From: Lentilactobacillus sp. SPB1-3
GTDB lineage: Bacteria > Bacillota > Bacilli > Lactobacillales > Lactobacillaceae
DNA length: 64,000 nucleotides
NCBI RefSeq assembly: GCF_026913205.2
Contig: NZ_CP168151.1
Coordinates: 1,674,001-1,738,000, forward strand
Direction of reading: 5' to 3'
Position numbers and translations under genes: made by a program. Shown here one piece after another: positions 54,704 through 62,904 of this stretch; position 1 is the stretch's first letter, and each line of letters begins with the position of its first letter. The notes beneath the pieces were generated by a model. The model was not told the DNA's origin. It saw only the letters and a list, made by a program, of their open reading frames with translations, and did no database searches.

Positions 54704-56119
54704 GTGAGTGATTTACGGAAGAATCCGTGGCTGGGATTAACAGCCATTGGATTATTAACTGTCATGGAGAATATCGATGCATCGATCGTTAACATTGCGA
54801 TGCCGATTATTTCCAAGTCATTGCACGTTCCATTAAGTCAAACAGCGTATATTTCAATTATTTATATGGTAGTTTTATCTGGTCTATTGATTTCCTTTGG
54901 TCGTCTAGGTGACATTATTGGCAAGACTAAGGTCTTTAAGTCAGGAACCTATATTTTTATTCTGGGTTCCTTAATGGCCAGTATCAATTTAGGATTCGAA
55001 TTCTTACTTGTGGCCAGGGTCGTTCAATCAATCGGAGCTGCAGCTACTTTGTCTAACAGCTATGGGATTATTTCTCAAATCTTCAATCCAACTCAAAGAG
55101 GACGGGCCATGGGAATCAATACCATCTTCATTTCAGCTGGTTATGTGGCAGGCCCTGCACTTGGTGGTCTGTTACTACAAGTGTTTCCATGGAATTCGAT
55201 TTTCATTATTAACATCCCTATTGGTATCGTCGCCATTATCATGAGTTGGTTGTTCTTAAACTTAGATGATGACACCACAAAGAATGGTAACTTCAAGTAT
55301 GACTATGCTGGATCAGTATTATTGTTTGTCAGCATCGCCCTCTTCTTTACCGCACTGGAAATGGCACAAAGTATCGGATTTGGTAACCCAATGGTAATTG
55401 GGCTCTTTGTTGGTTTCATAATCGCTGCTATTGCGTTTGTGTTCGTGGAACGCGATGTACCGGCACCGACACTAGACTTTTCGTTATTTAAAAACCACAT
55501 TTATAGTTCAGCCTTATTTGTTGGGGCACTATCCCCAATCGTTAATTCGTTATTCAGTTTTATTTTTCCAATTTATTTACAAAGTTTTAGAGGTATCAGT
55601 GTTGGACTTACAGGAGCTCTAGTATTGATCTCGCCAGTAACGACTGCTTTTGCTGCCCCAATCGGTGGTCTGATTGGTGATAAGACATCCAAGGAAGTCA
55701 TGATTATATCTGGATTAACTTTGATGTTCTTCGCTCAGATTGGTTTTTACTTCTTTGATGCACATACTTCAATTGCCTACATCGCCATTGCAATTATTCT
55801 CAGTGGTATCGGTACAGGAATCTTCATTGGACCCAATACCGCAACGATTATGGCACCTATTTCTCGAGATAAGTTAGGTGTTGCGGGTGCTTCACAGACG
55901 CTAGCAGTTAACTTAGGTAACATTATTGGTATCTCGTTAGCATCCCTAACCATCTTCACTACCATGAGTCACTTAGCCGGTTACAAAGTTAGCGGATATT
56001 TGCCAAGCCATCCAGAATGGTTTATCTATGGAACCCGATTAACTTTCTTAATTGCTGCTGGATTAATGGTATTAGGAATCGTTATTACGGGTTGGCGTGT
56101 GGCGAAAAAGATGCAGTAA
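54704..56119 (+). CDS. MFS drug:H+ antiporter, DHA2 (EmrB/QacA) family
   Basis: The 471-residue membrane protein starts with GTG at 54704 after AGGGGGGA. It has about 14 hydrophobic helices and the DHA2 signatures VMENIDASIVNIAMP in helix 1 (motif D1), GRLGDIIGKTK in loop 2-3 (motif A) and AGYVAGPALGGLL (motif C) in helix 5. Such transporters export drugs, dyes or bile salts. It is divergent from the ComX-like sigma gene, and the 262-base spacer may hold shared control sites. Substrate unknown. Confidence 0.92.
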   Translation: MSDLRKNPWLGLTAIGLLTVMENIDASIVNIAMPIISKSLHVPLSQTAYISIIYMVVLSGLLISFGRLGDIIGKTKVFKSGTYIFILGSLMASINLGFEFLLVARVVQSIGAAATLSNSYGIISQIFNPTQRGRAMGINTIFISAGYVAGPALGGLLLQVFPWNSIFIINIPIGIVAIIMSWLFLNLDDDTTKNGNFKYDYAGSVLLFVSIALFFTALEMAQSIGFGNPMVIGLFVGFIIAAIAFVFVERDVPAPTLDFSLFKNHIYSSALFVGALSPIVNSLFSFIFPIYLQSFRGISVGLTGALVLISPVTTAFAAPIGGLIGDKTSKEVMIISGLTLMFFAQIGFYFFDAHTSIAYIAIAIILSGIGTGIFIGPNTATIMAPISRDKLGVAGASQTLAVNLGNIIGISLASLTIFTTMSHLAGYKVSGYLPSHPEWFIYGTRLTFLIAAGLMVLGIVITGWRVAKKMQ

Positions 56120-56137
56120 ATTACAATAGTATCTTGG

Positions 56138-56173
56138 AGAGTATTGATGCACTATCATCAATACTCTTTTTTA
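56138..56173 (+). terminator. Terminator of the MFS gene
   Basis: AGAGTATTGATG and CATCAATACTCT form a 12-bp stem, followed by TTTTTT. Confidence 0.9.
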
Positions 56174-56176
56174 CAC

Positions 56177-56218
56177 AAAAAGCGATTCTTACCGGCTTTA
56201 CACCGATAAGAATCGCTT
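56177..56218 (-). terminator. Terminator after the second LRR surface protein gene
   Basis: AAGCGATTCTTA and TAAGAATCGCTT form the stem with an inner CCGG/CCGG-type pair, followed by TTTTTG on the minus strand. Confidence 0.88.
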
Positions 56219-56231
56219 AATATCTAAAAAT

Positions 56232-58583
56232 TTATTTAACTGTTCTAACGTATTTATTATTAGCAGTGATGTAACCGCCAGCAACTACATAACGTTTAGT
56301 ACCAGTATTGTGTCTACTGTATGGTTGACTATACTCATAACGCTTGACGTTGAGAATAGTGCCTTTCTTAATATTACGTTTTGCTTGAGATAAGTTCACT
56401 GAAGTATACAATTTAATATTCCGAATTGCCTTAACTTTCTTAACGGACTTAATTGTACCCATCTCAACTAATTTACGGTTACCAGTTACATAATGACCAT
56501 TACTTAACAAGTAACGAGTGGTGAGATTGTGATTAACAAAACCAACCACTTTAAGAACTGAACCTTGTTTAAAGTTTTTAACTTTTCCAGTTAAGTCACT
56601 GCTCTTATACTCATTCACTCCACGAGGATTAATTACTGTTAGCTTACTATGCTTGCTCTGATAATAAACAGGACGAACATAATTTGTATTAGCGGTAATA
56701 TATCCCTTCATTCTGTCTGTGGAACTGTGATGATTAACATCTCGAACATAGTATCTTAATCGTCCAGCATTATCACGAGCATAATCAGTTACAACAAACA
56801 TTGGCCGATTGATTCTAGGCTTCTTAACATAGAAAGCTTTGCGATCATTCTTGTTAAAATTCTTGTTTTTGTAGAGATAAATGTGATTTAAAGTGTAAAC
56901 CGCTTCACCCTTTTTGGCTATTAGGCCACCACCTGGATTTTCGCCCGGATTAGGGTTAGTTGGGTTAGTTGGATTTGGTTCTCCTGGCTTGCCGGGATTA
57001 GATGGATTACTAGGATTTGATGGGTTTGATGGGTTTGATGGGTTTGATGGGTTTGATGGGTTTGATGGGTTTGATGGGTTTGATGGGTTTGATGGGTTTG
57101 ATGGGTTTGATGGGTTTGATGGGTTTGATGGATTACTCTTGGTCTTATATTTAAAAGTAATCTCAGCTGTGTTACCTTTTGGAACCGTCACTTTATTAGT
57201 TCCATCAACCGTATATCCTGAGATATCAGGAGCGTCAATCTCAGTTCCTGCAGGAACCTTGGTAGTTACGTCAGGCTTAATTGTTTTGCCATTACTATCT
57301 ACATAGTGGACGATGACTGAAACATCATTGTCTTCATTAGGAACTTGACCATCATTTTGGTGATAAGGAACTTTGATTGTGCCACCATCATCGGGGATTG
57401 TAACGGTGTCATTATCCGCAGTCCAACCAGGCACATCTGGAACATTCACGGTGTCTCCCGGGGCGCCTGAACCTGTAATTGGACTTGTTCCAGTAATTGG
57501 ATTACCGTCTTGATCAACTTCAATCAATGTATATGATACAAGATTTACATATGGTTGAATAACATCCCAGATATTGTAACTTGGATTAATTGAATTATCC
57601 GTATATCGATACCACATAGCTGTCTTAAATGGCAACTGTGCAACATTTATCCCATTATTGGTTGGATCACTGGTATAACCCACCTGTTGTTTAGGAAAGT
57701 TTGTGTAATGGATTTGCGCATTTACATTGTCCCAGCCACTTGGAGCAGCATCATCGAACACAATCTGAGATAATTCGTCAGATGGCTTAGGATGATTAGG
57801 ATCTTCCGGTGCGTGAACGGCTACCAAACGATAATGGATTACTTTAGCACCATTATTTGCATGCGCTGCACTAAAGGTATAACCCTTTGGTAACCAATTC
57901 TTAAATGCTTCGTCAACGACATAACTTCCATCTGTTACCGTGGCCTTAGGTAACATAACGATTTGGCTAAAAATCGCAAAAGCAGATGTATATTGACTAC
58001 TATCTAGCATGGACATATCTTGAATACAATTATACTGAAGTCTCAAAGCAGTGACGTTCTTTAAATCTTTCAAAGGTGAAACATCTTTGATTCGATTACC
58101 AACCAAAGATATTGACGTTAACTTAGTCAACGACTTAAGTGGTGAAATATCTTGGAGATCATTATAGAAGAAATAACTTGGATAGTTTAGATCAGATTGC
58201 AGCGTAAGCGAGGTAATATTCTTGGCATATTGAATTCCTTCAATAGAATAATTGCCTGGATTAAGACTACTGTCGGAAGTAGGTATCCCATTACCACCAT
58301 TTTCTAGCGCATGGTAGCCACCGGCAGAATTACTAATTTCTTTTAGTTGAGCCATTTGTCCCCGAGTAATATGGCTACTATCAGTAATTCCAGCAATCTT
58401 CTCATCCTGTAAGTTAGCAAATACTAAATCTGCAAACCTCGGATTATCAAATTGGACAACCGTATTGTCATCGTTGTCTGCGTGAGCCACAATTGTGTTA
58501 CTTGGCTGAGTTACTAACATCATTGGCACTGCGGCCGTTACGGTCAGCAACATCCCCATCAGTAATTTATACCTTCGTTTCAT
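56232..58583 (-). CDS. LRR and MucBP-like surface protein with Ser-Asn-Pro stalk and DUF5776-type tail
   Basis: The 783-residue secreted protein starts after AGGGGGTAA with a signal peptide cut near VAHADN. LRRs lie at about residues 125-200 (LTSISLVGNRIKDVSPL). A region of about 150 unassigned residues is followed by two MucBP-like modules (VDQDGNPITGTSPITG and VHYVDSNGKTIKPDVTTK). The stalk is 14 or so SNP tripeptides encoded by a 9-bp array. The tail (about 560-783) is DUF5776-type (YTLNHIYLYKNKNF; RYLLSNGHYVTGNRKL). No LPxTG. It is the closest relative in the window of the 895-residue LRR protein. Confidence 0.9.
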   Translation of the reverse strand: MKRRYKLLMGMLLTVTAAVPMMLVTQPSNTIVAHADNDDNTVVQFDNPRFADLVFANLQDEKIAGITDSSHITRGQMAQLKEISNSAGGYHALENGGNGIPTSDSSLNPGNYSIEGIQYAKNITSLTLQSDLNYPSYFFYNDLQDISPLKSLTKLTSISLVGNRIKDVSPLKDLKNVTALRLQYNCIQDMSMLDSSQYTSAFAIFSQIVMLPKATVTDGSYVVDEAFKNWLPKGYTFSAAHANNGAKVIHYRLVAVHAPEDPNHPKPSDELSQIVFDDAAPSGWDNVNAQIHYTNFPKQQVGYTSDPTNNGINVAQLPFKTAMWYRYTDNSINPSYNIWDVIQPYVNLVSYTLIEVDQDGNPITGTSPITGSGAPGDTVNVPDVPGWTADNDTVTIPDDGGTIKVPYHQNDGQVPNEDNDVSVIVHYVDSNGKTIKPDVTTKVPAGTEIDAPDISGYTVDGTNKVTVPKGNTAEITFKYKTKSNPSNPSNPSNPSNPSNPSNPSNPSNPSNPSNPSNPSNPSNPSNPSNPGKPGEPNPTNPTNPNPGENPGGGLIAKKGEAVYTLNHIYLYKNKNFNKNDRKAFYVKKPRINRPMFVVTDYARDNAGRLRYYVRDVNHHSSTDRMKGYITANTNYVRPVYYQSKHSKLTVINPRGVNEYKSSDLTGKVKNFKQGSVLKVVGFVNHNLTTRYLLSNGHYVTGNRKLVEMGTIKSVKKVKAIRNIKLYTSVNLSQAKRNIKKGTILNVKRYEYSQPYSRHNTGTKRYVVAGGYITANNKYVRTVK
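57022..57129 (-). repeat. Perfect 9-bp tandem repeat encoding Ser-Asn-Pro
   Basis: Twelve exact copies of GGGTTTGAT (plus strand), each adding Asn-Pro-Ser to the stalk. Perfect repeats of this kind change copy number by slippage; the unit keeps frame, so stalk length would vary. Confidence 0.92.
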
Positions 58584-58688
58584 AAATAGATTACCCCCTA
58601 TCGTTTTATGTACGCGCTTTCATTCTACATTACATACCTATATTAAGCAACTTCGTGTCAGTAATAGTTATTAATTGTATAAACAGAA

Positions 58689-58716
58689 AAACCTAGTCAG
58701 TTTACCTGACTAGGTT
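58689..58716 (-). terminator. Terminator after the small acidic protein gene
   Basis: AACCTAGTCAG and CTGACTAGGTT form an 11-bp stem with loop TTTAC, followed by TTTTTCTGTTT on the minus strand. Confidence 0.88.
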
Positions 58717-58747
58717 GATTGGTTGCTAATATTCTGCGTTCTGATGA

Positions 58748-58993
58748 CTATTTACCTTCTTTGTTAGGATCATTGAACTCTGTGTCTGGCGACATGTCAT
58801 TCCAAGTTGGTGCATCCTTTTTATCTTCAGACTTTTGATCCTCATCGTGTTGATTGTCTCGCATATCTTTAACATGTAGATCTTCAGTCTTCTTATCTTC
58901 TTCGTGCTTCTTGTCTTCTTCATGCTTTTTATCAGAAGGTATCACATCACTTAATCTTTCAATAATCTCTGTTAACTTATTTTCTTTTGCCAT
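58748..58993 (-). CDS. Small highly charged protein
   Basis: An 81-residue protein with N-terminal KENKLTEIIERLSDVIPSDK and a strongly charged repeat KKHEEDKKHEEDKKTED. The composition is hydrophilic and likely disordered, as in some stress or desiccation proteins. The ATG follows GGAGGTCTC. It starts 15 bases after the GlsB-type gene, so the two are co-transcribed. I do not recognise a family. Confidence 0.75.
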   Translation of the reverse strand: MAKENKLTEIIERLSDVIPSDKKHEEDKKHEEDKKTEDLHVKDMRDNQHDEDQKSEDKKDAPTWNDMSPDTEFNDPNKEGK

Positions 58994-59008
58994 ATGAGAC
59001 CTCCGTCA

Positions 59009-59263
59009 TCAAGCCTTTGACATGGATCTAGTAATGAAGGATACAACAATTACCACGATAATTGCTCCTACAATTGCTGGAAAGATTGCCATGCCTGCCA
59101 AGTGAGGACCCCAGCTACCTAGAACTGATTCACCTAACCAAGCACCAACTAAACCACCAATAATATTACCGATCCAGCCCATTGGCATTCCGCGACTAAC
59201 AATTGCACCTGCGATTGCACCAATAATTCCACCGATAATTAATTGCCAAATTAAACCTAACAT
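59009..59263 (-). CDS. GlsB/YeaQ/YmgE-family stress membrane protein
   Basis: A protein of about 84 residues, very rich in Gly, Ile and Ala, with three short helices (LGLIWQLIIGGIIGAIAGAI, WIGNIIGGLVGAWLGESVL, then AIFPAIVGAIIVVIVVSF). It matches the transglycosylase-associated protein family seen under stress. The start is set at the ATG at 59263 after AGAGG; a GTG at 59272 lies inside that site. Function is membrane stress related by analogy. Confidence 0.9.
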   Translation of the reverse strand: MLGLIWQLIIGGIIGAIAGAIVSRGMPMGWIGNIIGGLVGAWLGESVLGSWGPHLAGMAIFPAIVGAIIVVIVVSFITRSMSKA

Positions 59264-59362
59264 ATTATCCACCTCTTCTTTCTTTTAGTATACCCATAGT
59301 TTAACATAGGATTTGAATTATTGTTTAGATAAGCTACTAATTAATTGAACTTTTTTATGAAG

Positions 59363-60046
59363 CTAATCCTTCCGATAGCCGGCCATCTTTTTCTTGAATG
59401 TAGCCTCCGTTATTCCGTTAGCCGCAAACGTAATTGCGTGCGCACCTGCCTCAATAGTTTCCGTGATCTGCTCATCAGTCTTACCACCTGACGCAATAAT
59501 TGGAAAGTTAGGATGTTCATCCCCTAACTCTTCAACCACCCAACGGACAAGTTCAGACGTCTTCTTGCCACCGGCTACATTGAAAGCTGAAGCACCTGCT
59601 TCAATCTTTTTGAACAAATCAATCTGATCATTTGTAACCGTGTAGATGATTGGCACATCAATCGCTTCACGAACACTTGCGATGGTTTCATCAGTAGCTG
59701 GACTATTCAAGACCACGCCTTGAGCACCACCTTCTTCAGCGAAGAAACCATTGGTAGCTGAACGTAATCCTTTGGTTAATCCACCACCAATTCCTGCCAA
59801 CACCGGAACTTTAGATGCTGTCGAAACAGCTTCTAAGATCTTGGTGTTCGGTGTCCACGGATATACCGCAAACACTGCATCGGCATTTGAATTAGCAATC
59901 ACTGCCACATCAGTTGTATAGATGATGCTTTTAATGACCTTACCGTAAATTCTGATACCTGGAGCATCACGGATGGACTTTGGAGACTCCACGATATCTG
60001 ATCTGAGTTCTGAAGATAAATCTGGAATTTCTCTTTTTTTAACCAT
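59363..60046 (-). CDS. TIM-barrel protein of unknown activity
   Basis: The 227-residue soluble protein shows the phosphate-binding beta/alpha barrel pattern: strand ends in IYTTDVAVIANS, VPVLAGIGGGLTKG, FNVAGGKK and PIIASGGKTDEQI, then HAITFAANG. This is the layout of the aldolase or phosphate-binding barrel group. I cannot assign a substrate. The ATG follows AAAGGAGGAT. Annotated 'hydrolase' by others for relatives, as I recall; that label is not supported here by visible catalytic residues. Confidence 0.7.
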   Translation of the reverse strand: MVKKREIPDLSSELRSDIVESPKSIRDAPGIRIYGKVIKSIIYTTDVAVIANSNADAVFAVYPWTPNTKILEAVSTASKVPVLAGIGGGLTKGLRSATNGFFAEEGGAQGVVLNSPATDETIASVREAIDVPIIYTVTNDQIDLFKKIEAGASAFNVAGGKKTSELVRWVVEELGDEHPNFPIIASGGKTDEQITETIEAGAHAITFAANGITEATFKKKMAGYRKD

Positions 60047-60206
60047 CTCCCATCCTCCTTTACTCTTAAGCTTATCTTAATTATAAGTTATATCTCTTTT
60101 ATTCTAAACATATAACTCTGGAAGTCACTTACTTAAGAGTTTCGTATAATGGCACTTATTTATGCTATGATTTACTTGTAAGTAATACATTTATAGGGGG
60201 ATCATT

Positions 60207-60614
60207 ATGAAGAAAGTTATCTTATGGGGAACTATTGTCTTAGGAATGTTTGGAATTTTGATGACGAGTAACGCTACAGCAAATGCGTCTACTTGGCACA
60301 TTGGCGTACCAACCTTCCTTAAGTCAGGATTTTGGAAGATGAATAGGCCAAAGAATTCATATATTAAGTTCAGTAACGGAGGTATTTATTCCATTGCTAA
60401 AGAATATAATACCGATGGTTTTTACTGCGGAGTCATCGCCAATACTAGATATAAAAAAACTGGGAAGAATTATGTCATCGACTACATGATTTCCAAGAAA
60501 ACACCAATTACTTCAACAATCCGCAGAATTTCTAAAAACAAGTCAACAATTTATACACATTCAAAAAATGATGGATTTGCTACTCATATCACCAGAGTCA
60601 CGAAGCTACCTTAA
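60207..60614 (+). CDS. Small secreted protein, array member 1
   Basis: A 135-residue protein with signal peptide MKKVILWGTIVLGMFGILMT, cut near ANAS-TW. The mature part starts TWHIGVPTFLKSGFW, then YIKFSNGGIYSIAKE, RYKKTGKNYVIDY, STIRRISKNKS and THITRVTKLP. It is small, basic and beta-rich, with one Cys. The gene follows GGGGGATC. It belongs to a family of six tandem paralogues; function unknown. The core TWHxGVPTFLKxGFW is diagnostic for the group. Family members occur in other lactobacilli, as far as I recall, without assigned role. Confidence 0.85.
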   Translation: MKKVILWGTIVLGMFGILMTSNATANASTWHIGVPTFLKSGFWKMNRPKNSYIKFSNGGIYSIAKEYNTDGFYCGVIANTRYKKTGKNYVIDYMISKKTPITSTIRRISKNKSTIYTHSKNDGFATHITRVTKLP

Positions 60615-60702
60615 AATTATATTGATTAACCGCCATACAACGGCTAATTATGTAGCTATTCGCTATGCTTAACTCATGAGCATATAGTCATAGGAGGATA
60701 TT

Positions 60703-61113
60703 ATGAAGAAAACTATTTTATGGGCAACTATTGTCTTAGGAATGTTAGGAGTTTTATTTGTTGGATCGCCAAGTGTGAACGCAGCTACTTGGCACCAAGG
60801 CGTACCAACCTTCCTTAAGTCAGGATTTTGGCATGAAAATAAACCAAAGGATTCATATATTAAGTTTAGCAATCGAGGGATATATTATATTTTTAAAGAA
60901 GACAATATTGATGTCTATGAAGGAATGGTTGCAACCGATTCTAGATATAAAAAGACTGGTAAGATCTATATAATCGACAACAAAATTTCTAAAACACGCC
61001 ACATTATGTCAACCGTTCGCAGAACTTCTAAGAACAAAGCCATATTTCATATGAATGAAAAAGGCGGTGATCATATAAATACTCATATCACCAGAATTAG
61101 CAAGTTACCTTAA
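60703..61113 (+). CDS. Small secreted protein, array member 2
   Basis: A 136-residue paralogue with signal peptide MKKTILWATIVLGMLGVLFV and mature start TWHQGVPTFLKSGFW. It keeps YIKFSNRGIYYIFKE, RYKKTGKIYIIDNK, STVRRTSKNKA and THITRISKLP. It ends at a strong terminator (61127-61173). It has no Cys and is close to members 1, 4 and 6. Confidence 0.85.
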   Translation: MKKTILWATIVLGMLGVLFVGSPSVNAATWHQGVPTFLKSGFWHENKPKDSYIKFSNRGIYYIFKEDNIDVYEGMVATDSRYKKTGKIYIIDNKISKTRHIMSTVRRTSKNKAIFHMNEKGGDHINTHITRISKLP

Positions 61114-61126
61114 AACTAAACTTACT

Positions 61127-61173
61127 AACCACCATACAATCGCCGATTATTAGCAATTGTATGGTGGTTTTTT
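61127..61173 (+). terminator. Terminator of array member 2
   Basis: AACCACCATACAAT and its exact complement form a 14-bp stem, followed by TTTTTTG. Confidence 0.92.
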
Positions 61174-61208
61174 GTGATGAAAGCAATTATCAACAGCTTT
61201 TTATTGGT

Positions 61209-61275
61209 TAAACATCCCCACTCCTTTGAGGTATACTTAACTCGTAAGTAATCTAATCATAGGGGGAGAATTATG
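61209..61275 (+). promoter_or_regulatory. Conserved promoter and start module before array member 3
   Basis: This 67-base block, from TAAACATCC through GAGGTATACTTAA to AGGGGGAGAATTATG, recurs at 62318-62384 with four mismatches. A good -10 (TATACT) is present, but the -35 is weak, suggesting an activated promoter. Confidence 0.75.
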
Positions 61276-61695
61276 AAGAAAGTTATCTTATGGAGTACTA
61301 TCGTTTTGGGAATGCTTGGAATTTTGATGACTGGTACAATGACTGCAAATGCAGCCACTTGGCACAATGGCGTGCCATCATTTCTTAAGGCAGGATTTTG
61401 GAAGGCAAATAAGCCAAAAAATTCCTATATTAAGTTTAGTAGTCTAGCCATTTATTATTCTGTTAAGGATAAAAGTGACGATGCTGATGAATTAGCTTTG
61501 TTTGGTGAAGTTTTTACAAATCCCAGGTTCAAAAAATCAGGCACACTATATGTAATTGATAACAGAACGTCTGAGGCGCAACACACTATTTCAACAGTTC
61601 GCCGAATTTCAAGAAACAAAGCCACCTTCCATCTGAATGAAAAATATGGTCCACATATAAATACTCATATTACCAGAATCACTAAATTGCCTTAA
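61273..61695 (+). CDS. Small secreted protein, array member 3
   Basis: A 140-residue paralogue, the longest, with signal peptide MKKVILWSTIVLGMLGILMT and mature start TWHNGVPSFLKAGFW. Between YIKFSSLAIYYSVKD and RFKKSGTLYVIDNR is a longer acidic loop (KSDDADELALFGEVFTNP). It keeps STVRRISRNKA and THITRITKLP. The start lies at the end of the 67-base conserved module shared with member 5. Confidence 0.85.
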   Translation: MKKVILWSTIVLGMLGILMTGTMTANAATWHNGVPSFLKAGFWKANKPKNSYIKFSSLAIYYSVKDKSDDADELALFGEVFTNPRFKKSGTLYVIDNRTSEAQHTISTVRRISRNKATFHLNEKYGPHINTHITRITKLP

Positions 61696-61824
61696 AAATA
61701 TACTAACTAACCACCATCCAGTCATCGAGCATTAGTGATTGAATGATGATGTTGGTCATCAACGCAATTGGATTTTTTGAACTATGTTTAACTCATAAAT
61801 AGAACATTTATAGGGGGAAGAATT

Positions 61825-62241
61825 ATGAAGAAAGTTATTTTATGGGGAACCGTTATCTTAGGAATGTTTGGCACTTTATTTTTTGTTGAACCAATCGCAA
61901 ATGCTGCTACCTGGCACAATGGTGTACCCACATTCCTTAAGTCAGGATTTTGGATGAAAACTAAGTCAAAAGATTTCTATATTAAGTTTAGTAACCGGGC
62001 TATTTATTATGGTGTTAAGGATGACTATGCCGTCGGAGTTCCTTTGGATAGTACCGTTTTAACTAATCCAAGATACAAGAAAACTGGTAAGTCATTTGTA
62101 ATCGATAATAAAGTGTCCAAGCAACAAAATATTAGGACAACAATCCGTAAAATTTCGAAGAACAAAGCCACATTTTATTTTGGCGAAAAAAGTGTCCCAA
62201 GTAAGAATATCCATATCGTTAGAATCAGTAAATTACCTTAA
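61825..62241 (+). CDS. Small secreted protein, array member 4
   Basis: A 138-residue paralogue with signal peptide MKKVILWGTVILGMFGTLFF and mature start TWHNGVPTFLKSGFW. It keeps YIKFSNRAIYYGVKD, RYKKTGKSFVIDNK, TTIRKISKNKA, and ends in HIVRISKLP, where the Thr of the usual THITR is lost. It follows GGGGGAAG. A perfect palindromic terminator follows. Confidence 0.85.
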   Translation: MKKVILWGTVILGMFGTLFFVEPIANAATWHNGVPTFLKSGFWMKTKSKDFYIKFSNRAIYYGVKDDYAVGVPLDSTVLTNPRYKKTGKSFVIDNKVSKQQNIRTTIRKISKNKATFYFGEKSVPSKNIHIVRISKLP

Positions 62242-62255
62242 AACTATATCAACTT

Positions 62256-62285
62256 GCCACCATACAATTGTATGGTGGCTTTTTG
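62256..62285 (+). terminator. Perfect palindromic terminator of array member 4
   Basis: The 24-base sequence from 62256 to 62279 is an exact palindrome with arms GCCACCATACAA and TTGTATGGTGGC, followed by TTTTTG. Confidence 0.92.
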
Positions 62286-62317
62286 TTAGAAAAAATTATC
62301 CACCGTTTCTTATTGCC

Positions 62318-62384
62318 TAAACATCCCTACTTCTTTGAGGTATACTTAACTTGTAAGTAATATAATCATAGGGGGAGAATTATG
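62318..62384 (+). promoter_or_regulatory. Conserved promoter and start module before array member 5
   Basis: Matches 61209-61275 at 63 of 67 positions, including TATACTTAACTTGTAAGTAA and the ribosome binding site. Confidence 0.75.
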
Positions 62385-62777
62385 AAGAAAGTTATCTTAT
62401 GGAGTACTATTGTTTTGGGAATGCTTGGGATTTTGGCGACTAGCACCACGACCGCAAATGCCGCAACTTGGCACAAAGGAGTTCCAACCATTCTGAAAGC
62501 TGGATTCTGGAAAGACGAAGACAGCAAAGATTACTGGGGTTTCGATAATCATGGCGTATACTACATCGACATCAAGAATGTATACTCAACTAATCATCCA
62601 ATGTATAGGAAATCAGGAAAGTCATACACCATAAAGAGTATGATGAAGGATCACAAATATACTTATTCAACCTTAACAAGAATCAACCATAATAAATTCA
62701 GATTTTATTATCCTCACGATCTAACCGATCATGATCTCTATTACACATATTTAAATCGAGTATATTCACTTAAATAA
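62382..62777 (+). CDS. Small secreted protein, array member 5 (divergent)
   Basis: A 131-residue protein with the same promoter module and a nearly identical signal peptide (MKKVILWSTIVLGMLGILAT) as member 3. The mature part starts TWHKGVPTILKAGFWKDED, but the remainder differs: FDNHGVYYIDIKNVY, YRKSGKSYTIKSMMKD, YSTLTRINHNKF and TYLNRVYSLK. The family pattern is kept only loosely, and the TIRRISKNKA core is absent. It is either an old paralogue or a new mature domain attached to a conserved export module. Confidence 0.85.
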   Translation: MKKVILWSTIVLGMLGILATSTTTANAATWHKGVPTILKAGFWKDEDSKDYWGFDNHGVYYIDIKNVYSTNHPMYRKSGKSYTIKSMMKDHKYTYSTLTRINHNKFRFYYPHDLTDHDLYYTYLNRVYSLK

Positions 62778-62784
62778 ATAATCA

Positions 62785-62815
62785 AAGACGTATTCAAATC
62801 GGATACGTCTTTTTT
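62785..62815 (+). terminator. Terminator of array member 5
   Basis: AAAGACGTAT and ATACGTCTTT form the stem, followed by TTTTC. This is a different terminator from that of members 2, 4 and 6. Confidence 0.85.
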
Positions 62816-62904
62816 CATTATATGTAGAATGATAGCCGACTAAGAAGTTGCTTAGCATTGTGATATTCTTAAGATGAAATTAATTTAATTATAGGGGGAG
62901 CATT

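Noticed and set aside
56914-57306. Plus-strand GFD-type repeat frame
   Set aside because: It is the antisense reading of the 9-bp repeat in the LRR adhesin.
58726-58923. Lys/Arg-rich frame overlapping the small acidic protein gene
   Set aside because: Out-of-frame shadow on the same strand without its own ribosome binding site; the 81-codon frame has GGAGGTCTC.
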